A DNA stretch of 64,000 bases from Branchinecta lynchi (lineage: Eukaryota > Arthropoda > Branchiopoda > Anostraca > Branchinectidae), in NCBI GenBank assembly GCA_023053575.1, contig JAKZAP010000009.1, positions 19,139,869 to 19,203,868 on the forward strand. The letters run 5' to 3'. Position numbers and translations under genes: made by a program. Within the stretch, counting starts at the first letter, position 1. Every line of letters starts with the position of its first letter. The notes beneath the pieces are model-generated. The model did not search any database. It saw only the letters and a program-made list of their open reading frames with translations, and had not been told where the DNA came from. This document shows, piece after piece, positions 11,210 through 22,929 of this stretch.

Positions 11210-11830
11210 ACGTAAAGTGGACAAACAAGACCAAAGGTTTCGGTGGGACCCAACAAATTTAATACTTGGTCCAGACAATTAGGTCTTCTAGATATTCGGT
11301 CTTCACCAGATTCCTTGAACTATTTCTCACTGAAATGTTTACTATTAAAACTTGGAAACAGATTAAGGCCTAATCTGTTAATCTGGCTAATCGTCTGAGC
11401 TGATTTGGGTAATCATCTGAGAAAAATCAAATTCGGATATGGACGTTGTGTTACCCCTAGGTAAATGGTCATATCTATGTATAAAGGTCATAACGTCATA
11501 CATCCTCTGACAAAGTTTCCTGCCTTAACTTCCTATCAAAACTTCCTGCCTTACTTCTGCCAAGTTTCCAGTTTCGGACGGATTCCGTCGAACTGCTTGT
11601 CCAGCAAAAAACTAAGGCTCAAAGACGAATTCAGCATATCTCCTTACCCCTACATCGAAACTCTAATCGACTTATGAATAAACTTTTACTTTTACCAAAT
11701 ATCCGGTTTTGGCCGGATTCAGGGCGAACTACTTGTTCAGCGAGAAAACAATTAGTTCCACATATAGACCCATAATTTCCGTTTCTGGATCAAAAGTCCA
11801 CACGACTTTAGAATAAAAATTTTGTTTCAA
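11210..11830 (+). repeat. Family G repeat copy with degenerate tandem interior
   Basis: CAAGACCAAAGGTTTCGGTG head, then GAACTACTTGTTCAGCGAGA / GAACTGCTTGTCCAGCAAAA repeats like those at 20815-21420 and 30130-30480. No coding capacity. Confidence 0.5.
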
Positions 11831-11922
11831 TATTTGCACGTACTACAAACCGGGGAAAACCATCAAGTCGTTGTGTCAAGGGAAGGATCCTATCCCTAAA
11901 GCTCAAACTTCTCGTGTATACA

Positions 11923-12227
11923 GAGCGTGTTCCACCCTTCTAACAATGGTTACTAATAGTTACTATTTCCGTTCCATCCTCACGAAAAGTTACTACGCTG
12001 ACCGTTCCAACCTTGTCGGAATAGTAACTGATAGTTACTATTTGCTTACCATGCTCGGGACCGTAGTAAGCGTAGTAACTACGCATCTCTGTAACGTGAT
12101 TGGTCGGATTCGCCCCTGGCGTGAGATCCTGCTGAAAAATAGAAAAACCGTTCCAGCCTTGACGGCGAAAAGCCAGAATTCGTGACGTCATGCGTAGTAA
12201 CTACGGTAAGTAGGATGGAACACACTC
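11923..12227 (+). mobile_element. MITE family A, copy 2
   Basis: 305 bp, GAGCGTGTTCCACCC to GGATGGAACACACTC, with TGACGTCA at 12183-12190. It abuts the Penelope-type fragment at 12228. Confidence 0.8.
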
Positions 12228-12510
12228 ACAGTATTCCTTGTTCTTGCGGTTTATGGTACATCAGTAGAACAGAACAACGGTTAAAAGACAGAATAGCTCA
12301 GCACCGCACATCAATAGACCATTCCCTTAAAAAGAGAAAAAAAACAGACATTTTTGACTCGGCCCTTGCTGAACCACATTTATGACAAACCACACTATAT
12401 TGTTTTATTTAACCAGGCTGATTTTATTTCTCATGACAAAGGTGTAGTTAAGCACTATAGAGAGGCTTTCGAGATCTGCAACCCCCCGATGATTTTTTTT
12501 TCTCAGAATA
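12228..12510 (+). pseudogene. Penelope-like element: GIY-YIG endonuclease remnant
   Basis: IPCSCGLWYISRTEQRLKDR is the start of a GIY-YIG nuclease as found at the C-terminus of Penelope-like retroelements (normally ..CGxxYIGxT..RxxxR..HR). It continues as IAQHRTSIDHSL and SALAE, then a stop near 12383, and resumes in another frame with QADFISHDKGVVKHYREAFE, which fits the family's later helices. Frameshifts and the MITE at its 5' side make it a dead fragment. Confidence 0.6.
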
Positions 12511-12514
12511 GTAG

Positions 12515-12740
12515 TATGAACTTGTACGAAAAAGTAGCATGGAGTACTAACTGATGCTACTACATGCTTCTACTTTATGTATACCGTGTTACTGCATTCC
12601 ACTGCATGCTACTACTTAAGATTGGCCCAGTCTGAGGCACATTAAATGATAGTAATCTTTACTATTACATGTCACTAGATGCAACTTTTTCGTACAACTA
12701 TCATACAACTACGCAAGCTACAGATTTTTCATCGGGCCGC
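12515..12740. mobile_element. MITE family B copy
   Basis: Tracts of TACTAC/GTAGTA, the core CAGTCTGAGGCACATTAAAT and the end CAACTATCATACAACTACG...TTTTTCATCGGG. Relatives: 14955-15190, 45400-45940 (interrupted) and 54100-54370. Confidence 0.6.
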
Positions 12741-12865
12741 AGTGTTCACGCCTGCCGCCGTCAGGTAGTCTACTCCCCTTTCGTTAACTGTGTTATGTCT
12801 TTTATCCCGTCACCTCTTAAAGTATTTATTAACTCTGTGACCGCTAGGACTAAAAGCGAGGCTTC

Positions 12866-13169
12866 GAGCGTGTTCCACCTTCTTACCGTAGTTACTACGC
12901 ATGACGTCACGAATTCTGGCTTTTTGCCGTCAAGGCTGGAACGGTTTTTCTATTTTCCAGCAGGATCTCACGCCAGGGTTGAATCCGACCAATCACGTTA
13001 CAGAGATGCGTAGTTACTACGCTTACTACGCTCCCGAGCATGGTAAGAAAATAGTAACTATTAGTTACTATTCCGACAAGGTTGGAACGGTCAGCGTAGT
13101 AACTTTTCGTGAGGATGGAACGGAAATAGTAACTAATAGTAACTATTGTTAGAAGAGTGGAACACGCTC
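12866..13169 (-). mobile_element. MITE family A, copy 3
   Basis: Full-length, inverted relative to copy 2. TGACGTCA at 12902-12909. Confidence 0.8.
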
Positions 13170-13357
13170 TTCACCTTCCTGACTTTTATTCCGGATTCCA
13201 GACAGCCGTTTTCGTTGAGACGGACCTGGAAGCTGAAGCCAGGCAAAAAACGTCTGGAAGCCCAGGGTGTTGGACACCCCAGATTCCGGATGTCTGGAAG
13301 GTACCATAGAGGCGATCCATTCCAGAGATAGAACAAATATGCAAATTTAGACTCCAC

Positions 13358-13540
13358 GGGGTAATCCAGTCAATCACATTACAGAGATCCGTAGTTACCA
13401 CGCTTACTACACTCCCGAGTACAGTAAGCAAATAGTTACTATTTCGAGAAGGCTGGAACAGTCAGCGTAGTAACTTTTCGTGAAGTTGGAGCGGAAATAG
13501 TAACTAATAGTTCCTATTGTTAGAAGGGCGGAACACGCTC
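13358..13540 (-). mobile_element. MITE family A, copy 4 (truncated)
   Basis: Keeps the GCGGAACACGCTC end and about 180 bp of interior but lacks the CRE-bearing end. It stops 26 bp from the donor side of the ADD exon at 13567. Confidence 0.75.
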
Positions 13541-13566
13541 ACAGTCGTCTTAACACAAGCATTTAC

Positions 13567-13782
13567 CTGTTTTCTCCAATTCTTTCGTATCTTTAGCTTC
13601 CCATGCGTCTCTTCTTCGTATGGAGCGCAAAGCAAACACAACCCTGGGTCTTTGTAGAAGCTCGACTCCAAGGGGTCAACGCTACAGAAGAGGCTAAGGC
13701 AGAACTCGCAGCTTGCTCGGCGACAATGGGCATTCTCACAGTATAAAAGATAACCGGTTGAACTACACACTTGGCAGGTGAG
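13567..13782 (-). CDS. dnmt3-like: DNMT3-like gene, exon d (ADD domain, PHD-type finger)
   Basis: A 216-bp minus-strand exon (72 codons, phase 0 at both ends) between TGTTCTGTTTCAG (acceptor) and AACAG|GTAAAT (donor). It encodes the PHD-like half of a DNMT3/ATRX-type ADD module: CQVC, then LLYCENAHC, CEFC and CLLC zinc pairs, closing with HGKLKIRKNW, which matches the family YGLLRRREDW helix. ADD domains read the unmodified histone H3 tail and restrain the methyltransferase domain. With 24976-25026 and 46053-46183 it rebuilds a complete ADD fold, so histone reading may be retained even though catalysis seems lost. Confidence 0.85.
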
Positions 13783-13807
13783 CTGAAACAGAACAGACTG
13801 GTTGTAA

Positions 13808-14245
13808 TTAAAGGACACCTGAATGAAGAGTACCAAGTATCATCCTACCTGTATGACTTCCGTTAACATTCCCTGCATAAAACCAAATACAAATATGAAA
13901 TAGTTTTTCCAAGCTATGATTTTTGCTCCATTTTGTATCTGTCCTTATTTCAGAACCAAAACAATTTTAGAAATGAACAAATGTCTCCAATCGACCCTTC
14001 TTCTAGAGTATTTTTTAACCGGTTAAGCCCAAAAGTATATCTAGAGGAAATTCCAATACGATCCGGCCCGCGCTGTACAAGATTTGAATGAATTGCGTTT
14101 TTTGTCTTGGAGTCTGCATGTGCAAACCTCCAGAAACGAACATCCCTATTTTGAAAACGTCACGCTCAGGAGAAGAATGCTCTCCGTGGCCACGTCTGTA
14201 AATGCATTCTCCATGGTGTGTTCAAGTATGGTTTCATTTTGTTCA
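13808..14245 (+). mobile_element. piggyBac-type MITE family E, copy 1 (one end decayed)
   Basis: Starts TTAA|AGGACACCTGAA and matches the element at 50101-50548, including AGTCTGCATGTGCAAACCTC and CGTCACGCTCAGGAGAAGAA. The far end has diverged. Confidence 0.6.
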
Positions 14246-14384
14246 TGTTACGAATAGTATTTTAGAATTTAGAATATCAAAATTAGCTTCCTTATTAGTC
14301 GGAATTTTGGGACCAGTATTAGTAAGAATAATCTTTCGTGGTTTTCCAATATCCTGCTGTCGCTTTTCCAGGCTCTTGTTACCT

Positions 14385-14770
14385 ACACCTTAGCTCGCGG
14401 ATGTTAGTGACTACGGTTAGGTGAACTTTAAAGGTTAGCTCCTACGAAGTAAGCAAAGATAGGAATTTGATGTGAAGCTCGAAGCGAGTAGATGATTCCG
14501 AGTGTTGAACTGAAAGAGACGATTGCTAGATGGAATTGAGAGTTGATTGCAGCGAAACGTATGTCGGTATTTGGAGATAATCTTACGTGCTGACTGTGAC
14601 AAGTTATAATCTAAGGAATTAATAAAGTAAGTATCAAAGAAAAGGAACCGACCTCCCGAAACGAAAGACTAAGATCCCGAATACGCCTTCGAAGGTTGAA
14701 TATTGCGGACATTCCAACGCTACCCTATAATGGTCTCAAGTCGGACATAAACCGCCGGTCAGAGTATAAA
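14385..14770 (+). repeat. Dispersed repeat shared with 51215-51560
   Basis: Common blocks include GAACTTTAAAGGTTAG, GTGTCAAAGAAA-like text and CGACCTCCC.AAACGAAAGAC. No protein is recognised. Confidence 0.5.
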
Positions 14771-14918
14771 GAGTAATAACAACACGGGATAAGAACCTCA
14801 TTGGTTTATTCGGGTGTCCTTTAATGTCATAATTCAACTTTTTTTTTTTTACCGCTGAAAGGACAGGATAGGGGATTAAAAACAATGAAAAGGAACAGAA
14901 AACTGAACAAAACACAAA

Positions 14919-15195
14919 GAGCGTGTTCCACCCTTCTGACAAACGCGATGTTTCGAGAATTAGTCGTATGGAGTTGTACGAAAAAGTTGCATGCAGTGGT
15001 AACTACTGCCACTGAAGCTACTACTAGAAAACTGGATGCAACTACAGCAAGATCTGATGCTATCGAATACTACTACTTAATTAACCCAGTCGGAGGCTTG
15101 TTAAGTGAAAGTATTCCATACTACTTCATATCAATCCATGCAACTTTTTTGTACAACTACCATACAACTACACCGTCAAAGAATTCTTCATCGGT
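14919..15195. mobile_element. MITE family B copy with a family A terminus
   Basis: GAGCGTGTTCCACCCTTCT (14919-14937) is an orphan family A end. A family B element follows: TGTACGAAAAAGTTGCATG...CATGCAACTTTTTTGTACAA, with inverted arms around a TACTAC-rich centre. Confidence 0.6.
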
Positions 15196-15448
15196 TAGTA
15201 ACTATTAGTTACTATTTTCGTTTCAACCTCGCAAAAAGTTACTACACTGACCGTTCCAACCTTCTCGAAATAGTAACTATTTGCTTACCGTGCTCGGGAG
15301 CGTAGAAAGCGTGGTAACTACAGATAACGTGATTGGCTGGATTACCCGTGGAGTGATATTTTGACAAAAATTTAAAAATTACGTTCCAGACTGACGCGAA
15401 GAAGCCAAAATTCGTGACGTCATGCGTAGTAACTACGATAAGTAGGAA
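15190..15448 (+). mobile_element. MITE family A, copy 5 (ends missing)
   Basis: Interior of family A with TGACGTCA at 15415-15422, but without either GAGCGTGTTCC end. Confidence 0.7.
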
Positions 15449-15560
15449 TGAATGAATATTTTTATTCACCCACTTCTATAAAATAGAAATAGTGGAGTAC
15501 ATGAAGAAAAGAAAGAAACACAACTTAAATTAGGATAAAAATTTACACTTAGACCAGATT
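15446..15560 (-). mobile_element. LINE 3' tail
   Basis: GAATGAATGAATATTTTTAT followed by TAAAATAGAAATAGTGGAGT is nearly identical to 21862-21985. The GAAT run is the LINE tail read from the minus strand. Confidence 0.6.
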
Positions 15561-15769
15561 ACACTTCAACAAACGGACATGTTTTGCATATCTAGGTCAT
15601 CAATTCTTATCACCCATAAAGTTTCACCTGAATCTGACTATTTGTTCGCAACCTACAGTCAGTAATTTCCGAATTCTCCTTCCTTCAACTCCCCGAAACA
15701 TGAGGAACGGAAGTCTTCCCAGGGCATTGCGGTCGATCTCGATGAAAAAAAAAGCTTGTCACACAGCAA

Positions 15770-15852
15770 AAGTGATGCAGACAAGGAACGATCCCGGGTC
15801 CATGGTTTGAAACCCAAGCTCGCTACCGCTACACCACGACAATGTGTATCTC
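15770..15852 (-). tRNA. tRNA-like sequence (SINE head or tRNA pseudogene)
   Basis: On the minus strand TGGTGTAGCGGTAGCGAGC fits a D-arm/A-box and GGGATCGTTCC a T-arm/B-box at normal spacing. Acceptor arms do not pair convincingly, so a tRNA-derived SINE or pseudogene is more likely than a working tRNA. Confidence 0.35.
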
Positions 15853-16159
15853 ACTTCCTGAGACAGATATTTATCTGTAAATAAGCCCAGGTTTACACTG
15901 CTCCCATTTCGATTTTGTGAGACAAGCAAACGAGAAAGCAATTTGCCGCCAAGAAAAAATCGTGTCGCATATGACGCAGCAGTGTGAACCAAGGGTAAGT
16001 GTTTAATCATTTCGAGGTCCAGCGCATTCAAACTTGTTTTCCTTTCCACTATCACCGAACAGCGAAGGCTCCCCCCTCCCCCCTGGTGGGTAAAAACGGG
16101 TACAAACCACCCGTAACATCCCCCAATAGGAAACTGGAAAATCTTAAAGCTTAACTGAA

Positions 16160-16260
16160 AAGTCATCTTATTGGGATCCCAAAACGTAAGTGGAAGGATA
16201 CCTCTAACATCTCAAAAGTTGTCCGTCTGTCTGTCTGTTAGCACGATAACTCTTTGGGAC
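16160..16260 (-). repeat. Family G terminus
   Basis: TTGGGATCCCAAAACGTAAG followed by GTCCGTCTGTCTGTCTG is the inverted 3' end of the family G repeat. Confidence 0.6.
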
Positions 16261-16561
16261 AAAATACAGGTCAAGTTCGAAGACGGGCTCTGTAGCTCTA
16301 TATTTAAGGGTGGGGGAGGGGAGGGGGTTCAAATTCAGGGACGAAAAGTAATATTTTAAAAGCTAACGAGAAGGTCGATTTAGGCGTAAGGAGACATGAT
16401 GAATCAGAATATGAAAATCATTTTCTCGCCGGACAAGTAGTGTTATGGAGACATCCGATAACGGATATGCATTGATTTCGCATGAAGCCTCTGGCCTATT
16501 TTCTTTTGATAATAAATTTAAGGTTAATGCCATTATTCAAGCCACATATTTTTTTTTCTTC

Positions 16562-18836
16562 ATGAAACAAGAGCTACGAGCTCATATGGCACTTGTACGA
16601 GTAGGCTGTACAAGAAAGTAGATGAGAACGTCAAAAATACACCCGCCATCCAAAAATGCGGTTCGGAAATAGAAATAGGATATTTAGTTTCACTCATTTC
16701 TGAGCAGTTCCGGCGTCGTCTCGATTGTCTGTAGCAAATGCAAATGACTGTTCAAACTTTCCTCCGAATAAATCCATTTGTTTGATCCCTAGACGTGCTA
16801 CACGATTTCCGGTACTCACTCTATCTCCACCTACCGTGGTCGAATCTGGTTCGGAATAAAAAAAATCGACCACCTAAAGCATCTTCGTGTATACCATCTA
16901 TCAAGTTTCACTTGAATCTGAGCATTTTTGGAAAGTTCCGGTACCCCCCCCCCCCCCTCCCACCAACAAATTCCCTGTTCCTGTCCATCAAGTTTGACTG
17001 CAATTGGAGCATAGCCTATCTGCAAGTTTCCAGTACCCCCCCCCCCCCTACCTTGGCCGAATCCGGCCCGGACGCCAAATAACAAATCTAGGCCGCATAA
17101 ACTCGGCACTGTCGAGTTTGCATCTCATTCGGTCCATCCGTTTGGTTTTTGTGCATGTCAAAAGTCCCCCCACCCCCAATTCCCCTAATCGTGGTCGCAT
17201 ATGGTTCGAACGCATGTTTTAAATGTCGAGGCCATCGATTCGTATCACCCATGATGTTTCACTCGAATCAGACCACTCGTTCGCAATTTATAGAAGTAAA
17301 TTTCCATATTTCTCTTCTCTTGCTCCCCAAAAAATGCTCGGATCTAGGAACGGAAGTTTCCGGGGGTATGTTGTGTCAGGTTCTTAAGTCAAGATAATTC
17401 GGGTCGCTAATACGCCTGCAAAGTTTCCTTGTCGTTTTTCATCTGGAACTATTCTAACTCACGACTACCGGAATTCCAGGAAACCCCCTCCAACCCCCCC
17501 CCCCCCACAGAGCCCCGAAACCATCTGGCTCCGTCAATTTCATGTAGGCGTAATGCTTGTTCCATTCATTAGGTTTCGTCCCAATCCCTCTGCTTTTAGA
17601 GTTTCTTGAGTTTTCTACCCCCCCCCCATCCCCACAGGTATCGGACCCGACCCGGACGTGTCACTGAACGTCCGAGGCGATAGCTCACCAGACAAGTTTC
17701 ATTCAAATCCGATCACCCGTTCAAAAGTTATGCACGCCACTAGATTCCGGACTCCCCATCCACCCACTCCCCCCACGATGGTCGGGTCGGGGAAACGACT
17801 GTTCTCAAGTCAATCTGTTCAAATCCCTGACATACCTGCCAAGTTGTATCGCCCTAGGACATCAGGAAGTATTCCGAACTCGCGGGATCGCTAGAAATCC
17901 GGACCCCCACCCAAACTCCCGCACAGTGCCCTGATCCGGTCCAGTTATGTCAATGACGTGTCTAGGACCTGTGCTTGTTTTTCCCACCAAGTTTCATCCC
18001 GATCCCTCCACTTTAAGCGTTTCTCAAAATTTCCGGTTCCCTCCTCCAACTCCCCCCAGTGTCATCGGATCCGGCCCGGATTTAAAGTGAGACGTCTGAG
18101 ACACAAGGTCATCCTAAATATCAATTTTCATCAAGATCCGATCACCCGTTCGCAAGCTAAAAATACCTAAAATTTTGGCTTCACCCTCCCTCCAATCCCC
18201 CCCCCCCCAGATGGTCGAATCGGGGAATTGACGATTTCCTATTTAATCTGGTCGGGTCCCAGACATGCCTGTCAATTTCCATCGTCCCAGCACATCAGGA
18301 AGCACGGGACTCGCGGGATCACTACAAATTCGGACTTCTCCCCCCCCCAACTCCCCCAAAGTGAGCGAATCCGTTCCGGTTATATCAGTCACGTATCTAG
18401 GACTTTTGCTTGTACTTTTCACCAAGTTTCATCCGGATCCCTCCACTCAAAGTGTTTTCCAAGATTTCCGGTTTCCCCCTCCAACTCCCCCCAGTGTCAC
18501 CGGATCCGGTCTGGATTTAAAATGGAGGATCTGAGACACGAAGTCCATCCATGTATCAAGTTTCATTAAGATCCGATCACCCGTTCGTAAGCTAAAAATA
18601 TCTAATTTTTCCTATTTTTTCCGGATCCCCCCTCCCTCCACTCCCCTCCAGATGATCGGATCGAGGAAGCGACAATTTCTAATTTAATCTGGTCCAGTTC
18701 CTGATATGCCTGCCAAGTTTCATCGTCCTAGCTTATCTGGAAGTGCCCGAACTAGCAAAACCGGGACCGACAGACCGACTGACGGACAGAAATTACAATC
18801 GCTATATGGCACTTGAGTAAGCTCAAGTGCCATAAT
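16562..18836 (+). mobile_element. Helentron/HINE-like element with degenerate tandem interior
   Basis: The head (GAGCTACGAGCTCATATGGC, 16570) and a 3' terminal hairpin at about 18807-18836 (TATGGCACTTGAG-loop-CTCAAGTGCCATA) enclose a run of diverged units with AAGTTTCAT...GATCC...CACCCGTTC. A GACAGACCGACTGACGGACAG tract precedes the hairpin. Architecture matches the copy at 27945-30130. No protein is encoded. Confidence 0.55.
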
Positions 18837-19440
18837 AAAAACCCTGGTTAGATATCAAGTTGGTTCCGCGTCTTAGTTTAGTCTGAGTTTACACGCCCAG
18901 TCGAGCTTGTTCCCATTGTCTTTGTAAACCGTATATTTTTGTAAGTGACATATTCAATTTTTCGATTTTTTTTTATGTCAGCGCTGTCTATCATGAATTT
19001 TTGAGCGAATATTCTTGGTGCTCTTGGCAAATCGAATTGGTATTTTGTTACTGCGGACATTCATACCCTTGAAGGGGAAAAAAAAAATTACCCCTCGCTG
19101 TGTAACACGCCTCTACTTCTGCCGCAACCACCAAGGGCCTCAATTATTGTCACCTCGACAATCCTATCCCAGAATTTGATTTTTTACGACGGCCAACGAC
19201 AGAAGCGCCATTATTTCCTCATATTTCGCCGCTACATTTTGACAATGAGTCAAATCTGCTCGAGAAAACTGTCCTTTGTGCGTCGGTATTAAGGCACGCC
19301 TCAGTCACCCCTACTACTCCCCCTCCCCAGAACAGCACTTTCTTTTCTTATTCCCCTTACCAAATCGAGTATACCGCGAGGGTCTGGTCACTCCCCAAAC
19401 CCGTGTACACCGGGTGTCGGTGTCGGGAAGTGTCGGAAGA
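18837..19440. other. No gene recognised
   Basis: Unique-looking AT-rich sequence. Short open frames lack recognisable domains or supported splice sites. Confidence 0.35.
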
Positions 19441-19680
19441 TGCCGGAAGGTACCATCCAATTTAAAAGTCGGTGTTTAAAAATGACAAAGTTTATTAAAG
19501 TGCATTGCTGCTGGGAGGTGCATGAAGGTACCCTCCAATTTAATAATCGGTGTTTAAAAATCACAAAGTTTAATAAAAGTACATTGCTGCCGGGAGGTGC
19601 TGGAAGGTACCATCCAATTTAATAGTCGGTGTTTAAAAATCACAAAGTTTAATAAAAGTGCATTGCTGCCGGGAATGAGT
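19441..19680. repeat. Three ~78-bp tandem units
   Basis: GGTACCATCCAATTTAA recurs at 19449, 19527 and 19606, with GTGTTTAAAAATCACAAAG inside each unit. GTGTACACCGGGTG lies on both sides (about 19394 and 19680). Confidence 0.8.
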
Positions 19681-20189
19681 GTACACCGGGTGCCGGAGAG
19701 CGAGTAACCGCTCGGTATACCGACCAAAAAGATACTAAGAGAAGCGATTGACCCCGGACAGTAACGCCGGAGTTTCCCTCCGAGCAAACATTTTTCTCTT
19801 CAGGTGTCTTCGCCGCTGCAAAAATGCCACGTTTTTGTCAGTATTGGTACTAAGAATGTTTAATCATTAAAGATTCATATGACGCAAGCAAGCATACAGT
19901 ACCGACTTTCAGTCCCGGTTTGACGCCACTTCTTGATTCTACCAGAATACACCTTAAATAAAACAAATCTAATGCAAAATATTCCAGATTGTTTGAAAAA
20001 TTTCCATTTTCCAATTGATTTCAAGTTCTAATGTAAATTTTCCAATTTGGTGAAAATTTCTAGTTTGATTCAAAATTTTCGAACGTTATCGATTAATCTT
20101 TAATTTAGTGTGGTCGATTTTTTTCTTCAAAATTTTGGTGGACAGACTTTTTGCATGGCACGCAGCTTGCGACAGAAGATGCAATGGCG

Positions 20190-20345
20190 CTGAAGTCTCA
20201 GCGTCTTCGAGCGTCAAGGCGCCTCCGATGGGACGATTTGCACCGCCAACGCCACCGACGATCATAACCACGCCACCAACGCCGCCAATCTTTCGTAAGC
20301 ACGCCACCAACGCCGCCAATCTTTCGTAAGCACGCCACCGACATT
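20190..20345. repeat. Short GC-rich tandem repeat (CGCCACCAACGCCGCCAATC)
   Basis: A 36-bp unit CGCCACCAACGCCGCCAATC-TTTCGTAAGCA is duplicated at 20270-20340. Codon-like openness on both strands is a by-product. Confidence 0.5.
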
Positions 20346-20814
20346 GGGAATCGCGCCGCCAACGGTGTTAACCGGCAACCGTACAATCGGTGCCAACCCC
20401 CCTTATCCGTCGCTCCGAACCCCACCTTAACGTCCTCCTATCTCCCCTCCATGGGTCGAGGCGAGCCTACCGTGACAGCCGAACTCCGCCCTGCATCACG
20501 GCCTGGTGACGTACAGTCCCAGTTTATCGAAGTCGAACCTCAATCGAACTTAAAATTTTCACCAATGAAAATATACACTCTGCTAACACGCCGTTGGGCT
20601 CCAGCCTGTTTCGATCGAGTCTCGACTTCACATCAACAGACAACACTTAAACTACTCAGCATATCACAACATCAACGCCATCTAAATCTATCCGACTGGT
20701 CTTGGGGCTAGTGGGCACCTACGATGTCAGAATGTCTTCAGCCCACACCCCAGGAGCCCTTTCTTCACCAAACCTTGTCTACCACACGTTCATCCTTACA
20801 ACAGTAATTCGCCC

Positions 20815-21420
20815 AGAATCCGGCTAAAACCAACAATTCTGAAAAATAAAAGTTTAATCCTAAGTTGATTAGAGGTTCGATCGAAGGGTACGCAGACATG
20901 CTGAGCATGTATATGAAATTTTTTTTCAGCCGCACAAGTAGTTCGCCCGGAATCCGGCCAAACCCGGAAATTTCATCTTAAGTTGATTAGAGGTTCAATG
21001 TAGGGGTAAGCAAAGACGCAGAACACGTATATGAATATTATTTTTTCGCCGGACAAGAAGTTCGACATGCTAAACACGTATATGAAATTTTTTTAGAGGC
21101 CAGACAAGTAGTTTGCCAGGAATCCGGCAAAAACCGGAACATTTTATTAAAAGTAAAAGTCTTATTTGATACTTGATTACATGTTCGATTCACAAAGTTC
21201 GCCCGGAATCCTGCTGAAATCGAAAAATGTGTTATAAGTAAAAGTTTGTTCTGAAGTTGATTGGAAGCTCGATGTAGTGGTAAGGATCCATGCTGAATCC
21301 ATATATGTAAATTATTTTCTAGCCGAACCAGTAGTTCGCCCGGAATCCGGCTAAAACTTGAAAATTCATTAAAAGTTTTATTTGAAGTTGATTACAATAC
21401 AGTACAATTCTATGAAGGGG
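20815..21420. repeat. Degenerate ~125-bp tandem repeat
   Basis: About five units with GTTCGCCCGGAATCCGGC, AAGTTGATTAGAGGTTCGAT and ACACGTATATGAAATTTTTT. Related units lie in the family G repeats. Confidence 0.6.
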
Positions 21421-21861
21421 TAAAGCCTTTCAAAAGTCAGACGTTTCAAAACAACTGGAACTTTCAAACACGGGAGTAATCTTGTGAAACGCATCAAAAA
21501 TTTCGGACTAAATTTTCCAAAACTATTCGAACTTTGCAATAATTCGAAATAATCCAAAAATTAAATTTCGAAACCAGTCAACCAGTCAAATTACTTCTCA
21601 AAAGTTTACGAGATTTCCTTTCATTTTGAAGTGTTTGCTTTTACAAAACCGCTATCGCCGCAGCTATCGCACGCCATATGAAGTGAAATCGGGGATACCG
21701 CTACTCTTAAGTCTATCTGGCCAGACAGCCAGTAGCCTAGCTCCCAGTACTTCCACTTCTACTTATTTTGGCAGTAGAATACTTATTTTCAGCCTTTTCT
21801 ACTTACCAAATTTGTTATCTACTTACCTACTTACTTCCTACTTATTTTTCGGGTCTCATAC

Positions 21862-21985
21862 TGAATGAATGAATGAATATTTTTATTCACCCATTTCTAT
21901 AAAATAGAAATAGTGGAGTACATGAAGAAAAGAAAGAAACACAACTTAAATTAGGATACAAATTTATACTTAAAACAGATTACGA
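21862..21985 (-). mobile_element. LINE 3' tail
   Basis: Near-identical to 15446-15560, starting with a GAAT run. Confidence 0.6.
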
Positions 21986-22346
21986 TGCAGAGAAAACGCG
22001 CCGAGCGACAGATTCCTATGCAGCTCGTCAAGTTTAACAGTTATATTAGTTACTGAAAATTTGTTTATCACCTTTCGATTTTTATACTACATTGGCAATT
22101 AGAGGAGGAATTTACAGTAGCGGAAGTATGCTATTCGAATAGCTGCTACATCCTTTTCTTCAGCAGGGGGTAGAGTCCCGATAGGTAAAGGACCGAGTGG
22201 TCGCAGGTGGAACACGCTCTAAAATTCCCTTTTTTTCGTTTTTTTTTTTGTATTGAAAGCAACACATCCTGAAAAGAGAGAAGAATGCAATAGTTTTCTT
22301 GAAATTATTTCGTCACTAAGCGATCTTGGGACAGAAGTTGACAATT

Positions 22347-22635
22347 GAGCGACCCTTCTAACAATGGTAACTATTAGTTACTATTTTCGTTCCAACCTCG
22401 TGAAAAGTTACTACGCTGACCGTTCCAGCCTTCTCGAAATAGTAACTATTTGCCTACCACGCTCGGGAGCGTAGTAAGCGTGGTAACTACGAATCTCTGT
22501 GATGTGATTGGCCGGATTAGCCCGTGGCACGATAGTTTGGTGGAACTAGGAAAATGCGTTCCAGCCTTGACGTAAAAAAGCCAGTATTCGTGACGTCATG
22601 CATAATAACAACGGTGAGTAGGGTGGAACACGCTC
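22347..22635 (+). mobile_element. MITE family A, copy 6
   Basis: Left end decayed, right end GGGTGGAACACGCTC intact, TGACGTCA at 22591-22598. An orphan terminus of the same family is at 22205-22221. Confidence 0.75.
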
Positions 22636-22929
22636 GAGGTCAGTAACATTTATTTATCGACAGTTAAGACCCCTCTATTAAGGTTTTAGGGATGTAGCCC
22701 CTCCTTACCACCTTCCCCACTCATGCATTAGCCAGTTTGAAGAGAGGTGAAGAATAGTTGCGTTTTTGCGGTAACCTAGAGTTACTGTTACCCGGTAACT
22801 GAGTGAAATCTTGTCGTTTTTTCAGACACCGGGTTACAGCTAGGTTACTAGGTTACTGAATTCCGGTAACCTCGGGCTCAGCAGGGTTACTCGCAGAGCA
22901 AAATAAGATTAGGGAGTAGCCCCAATCCC

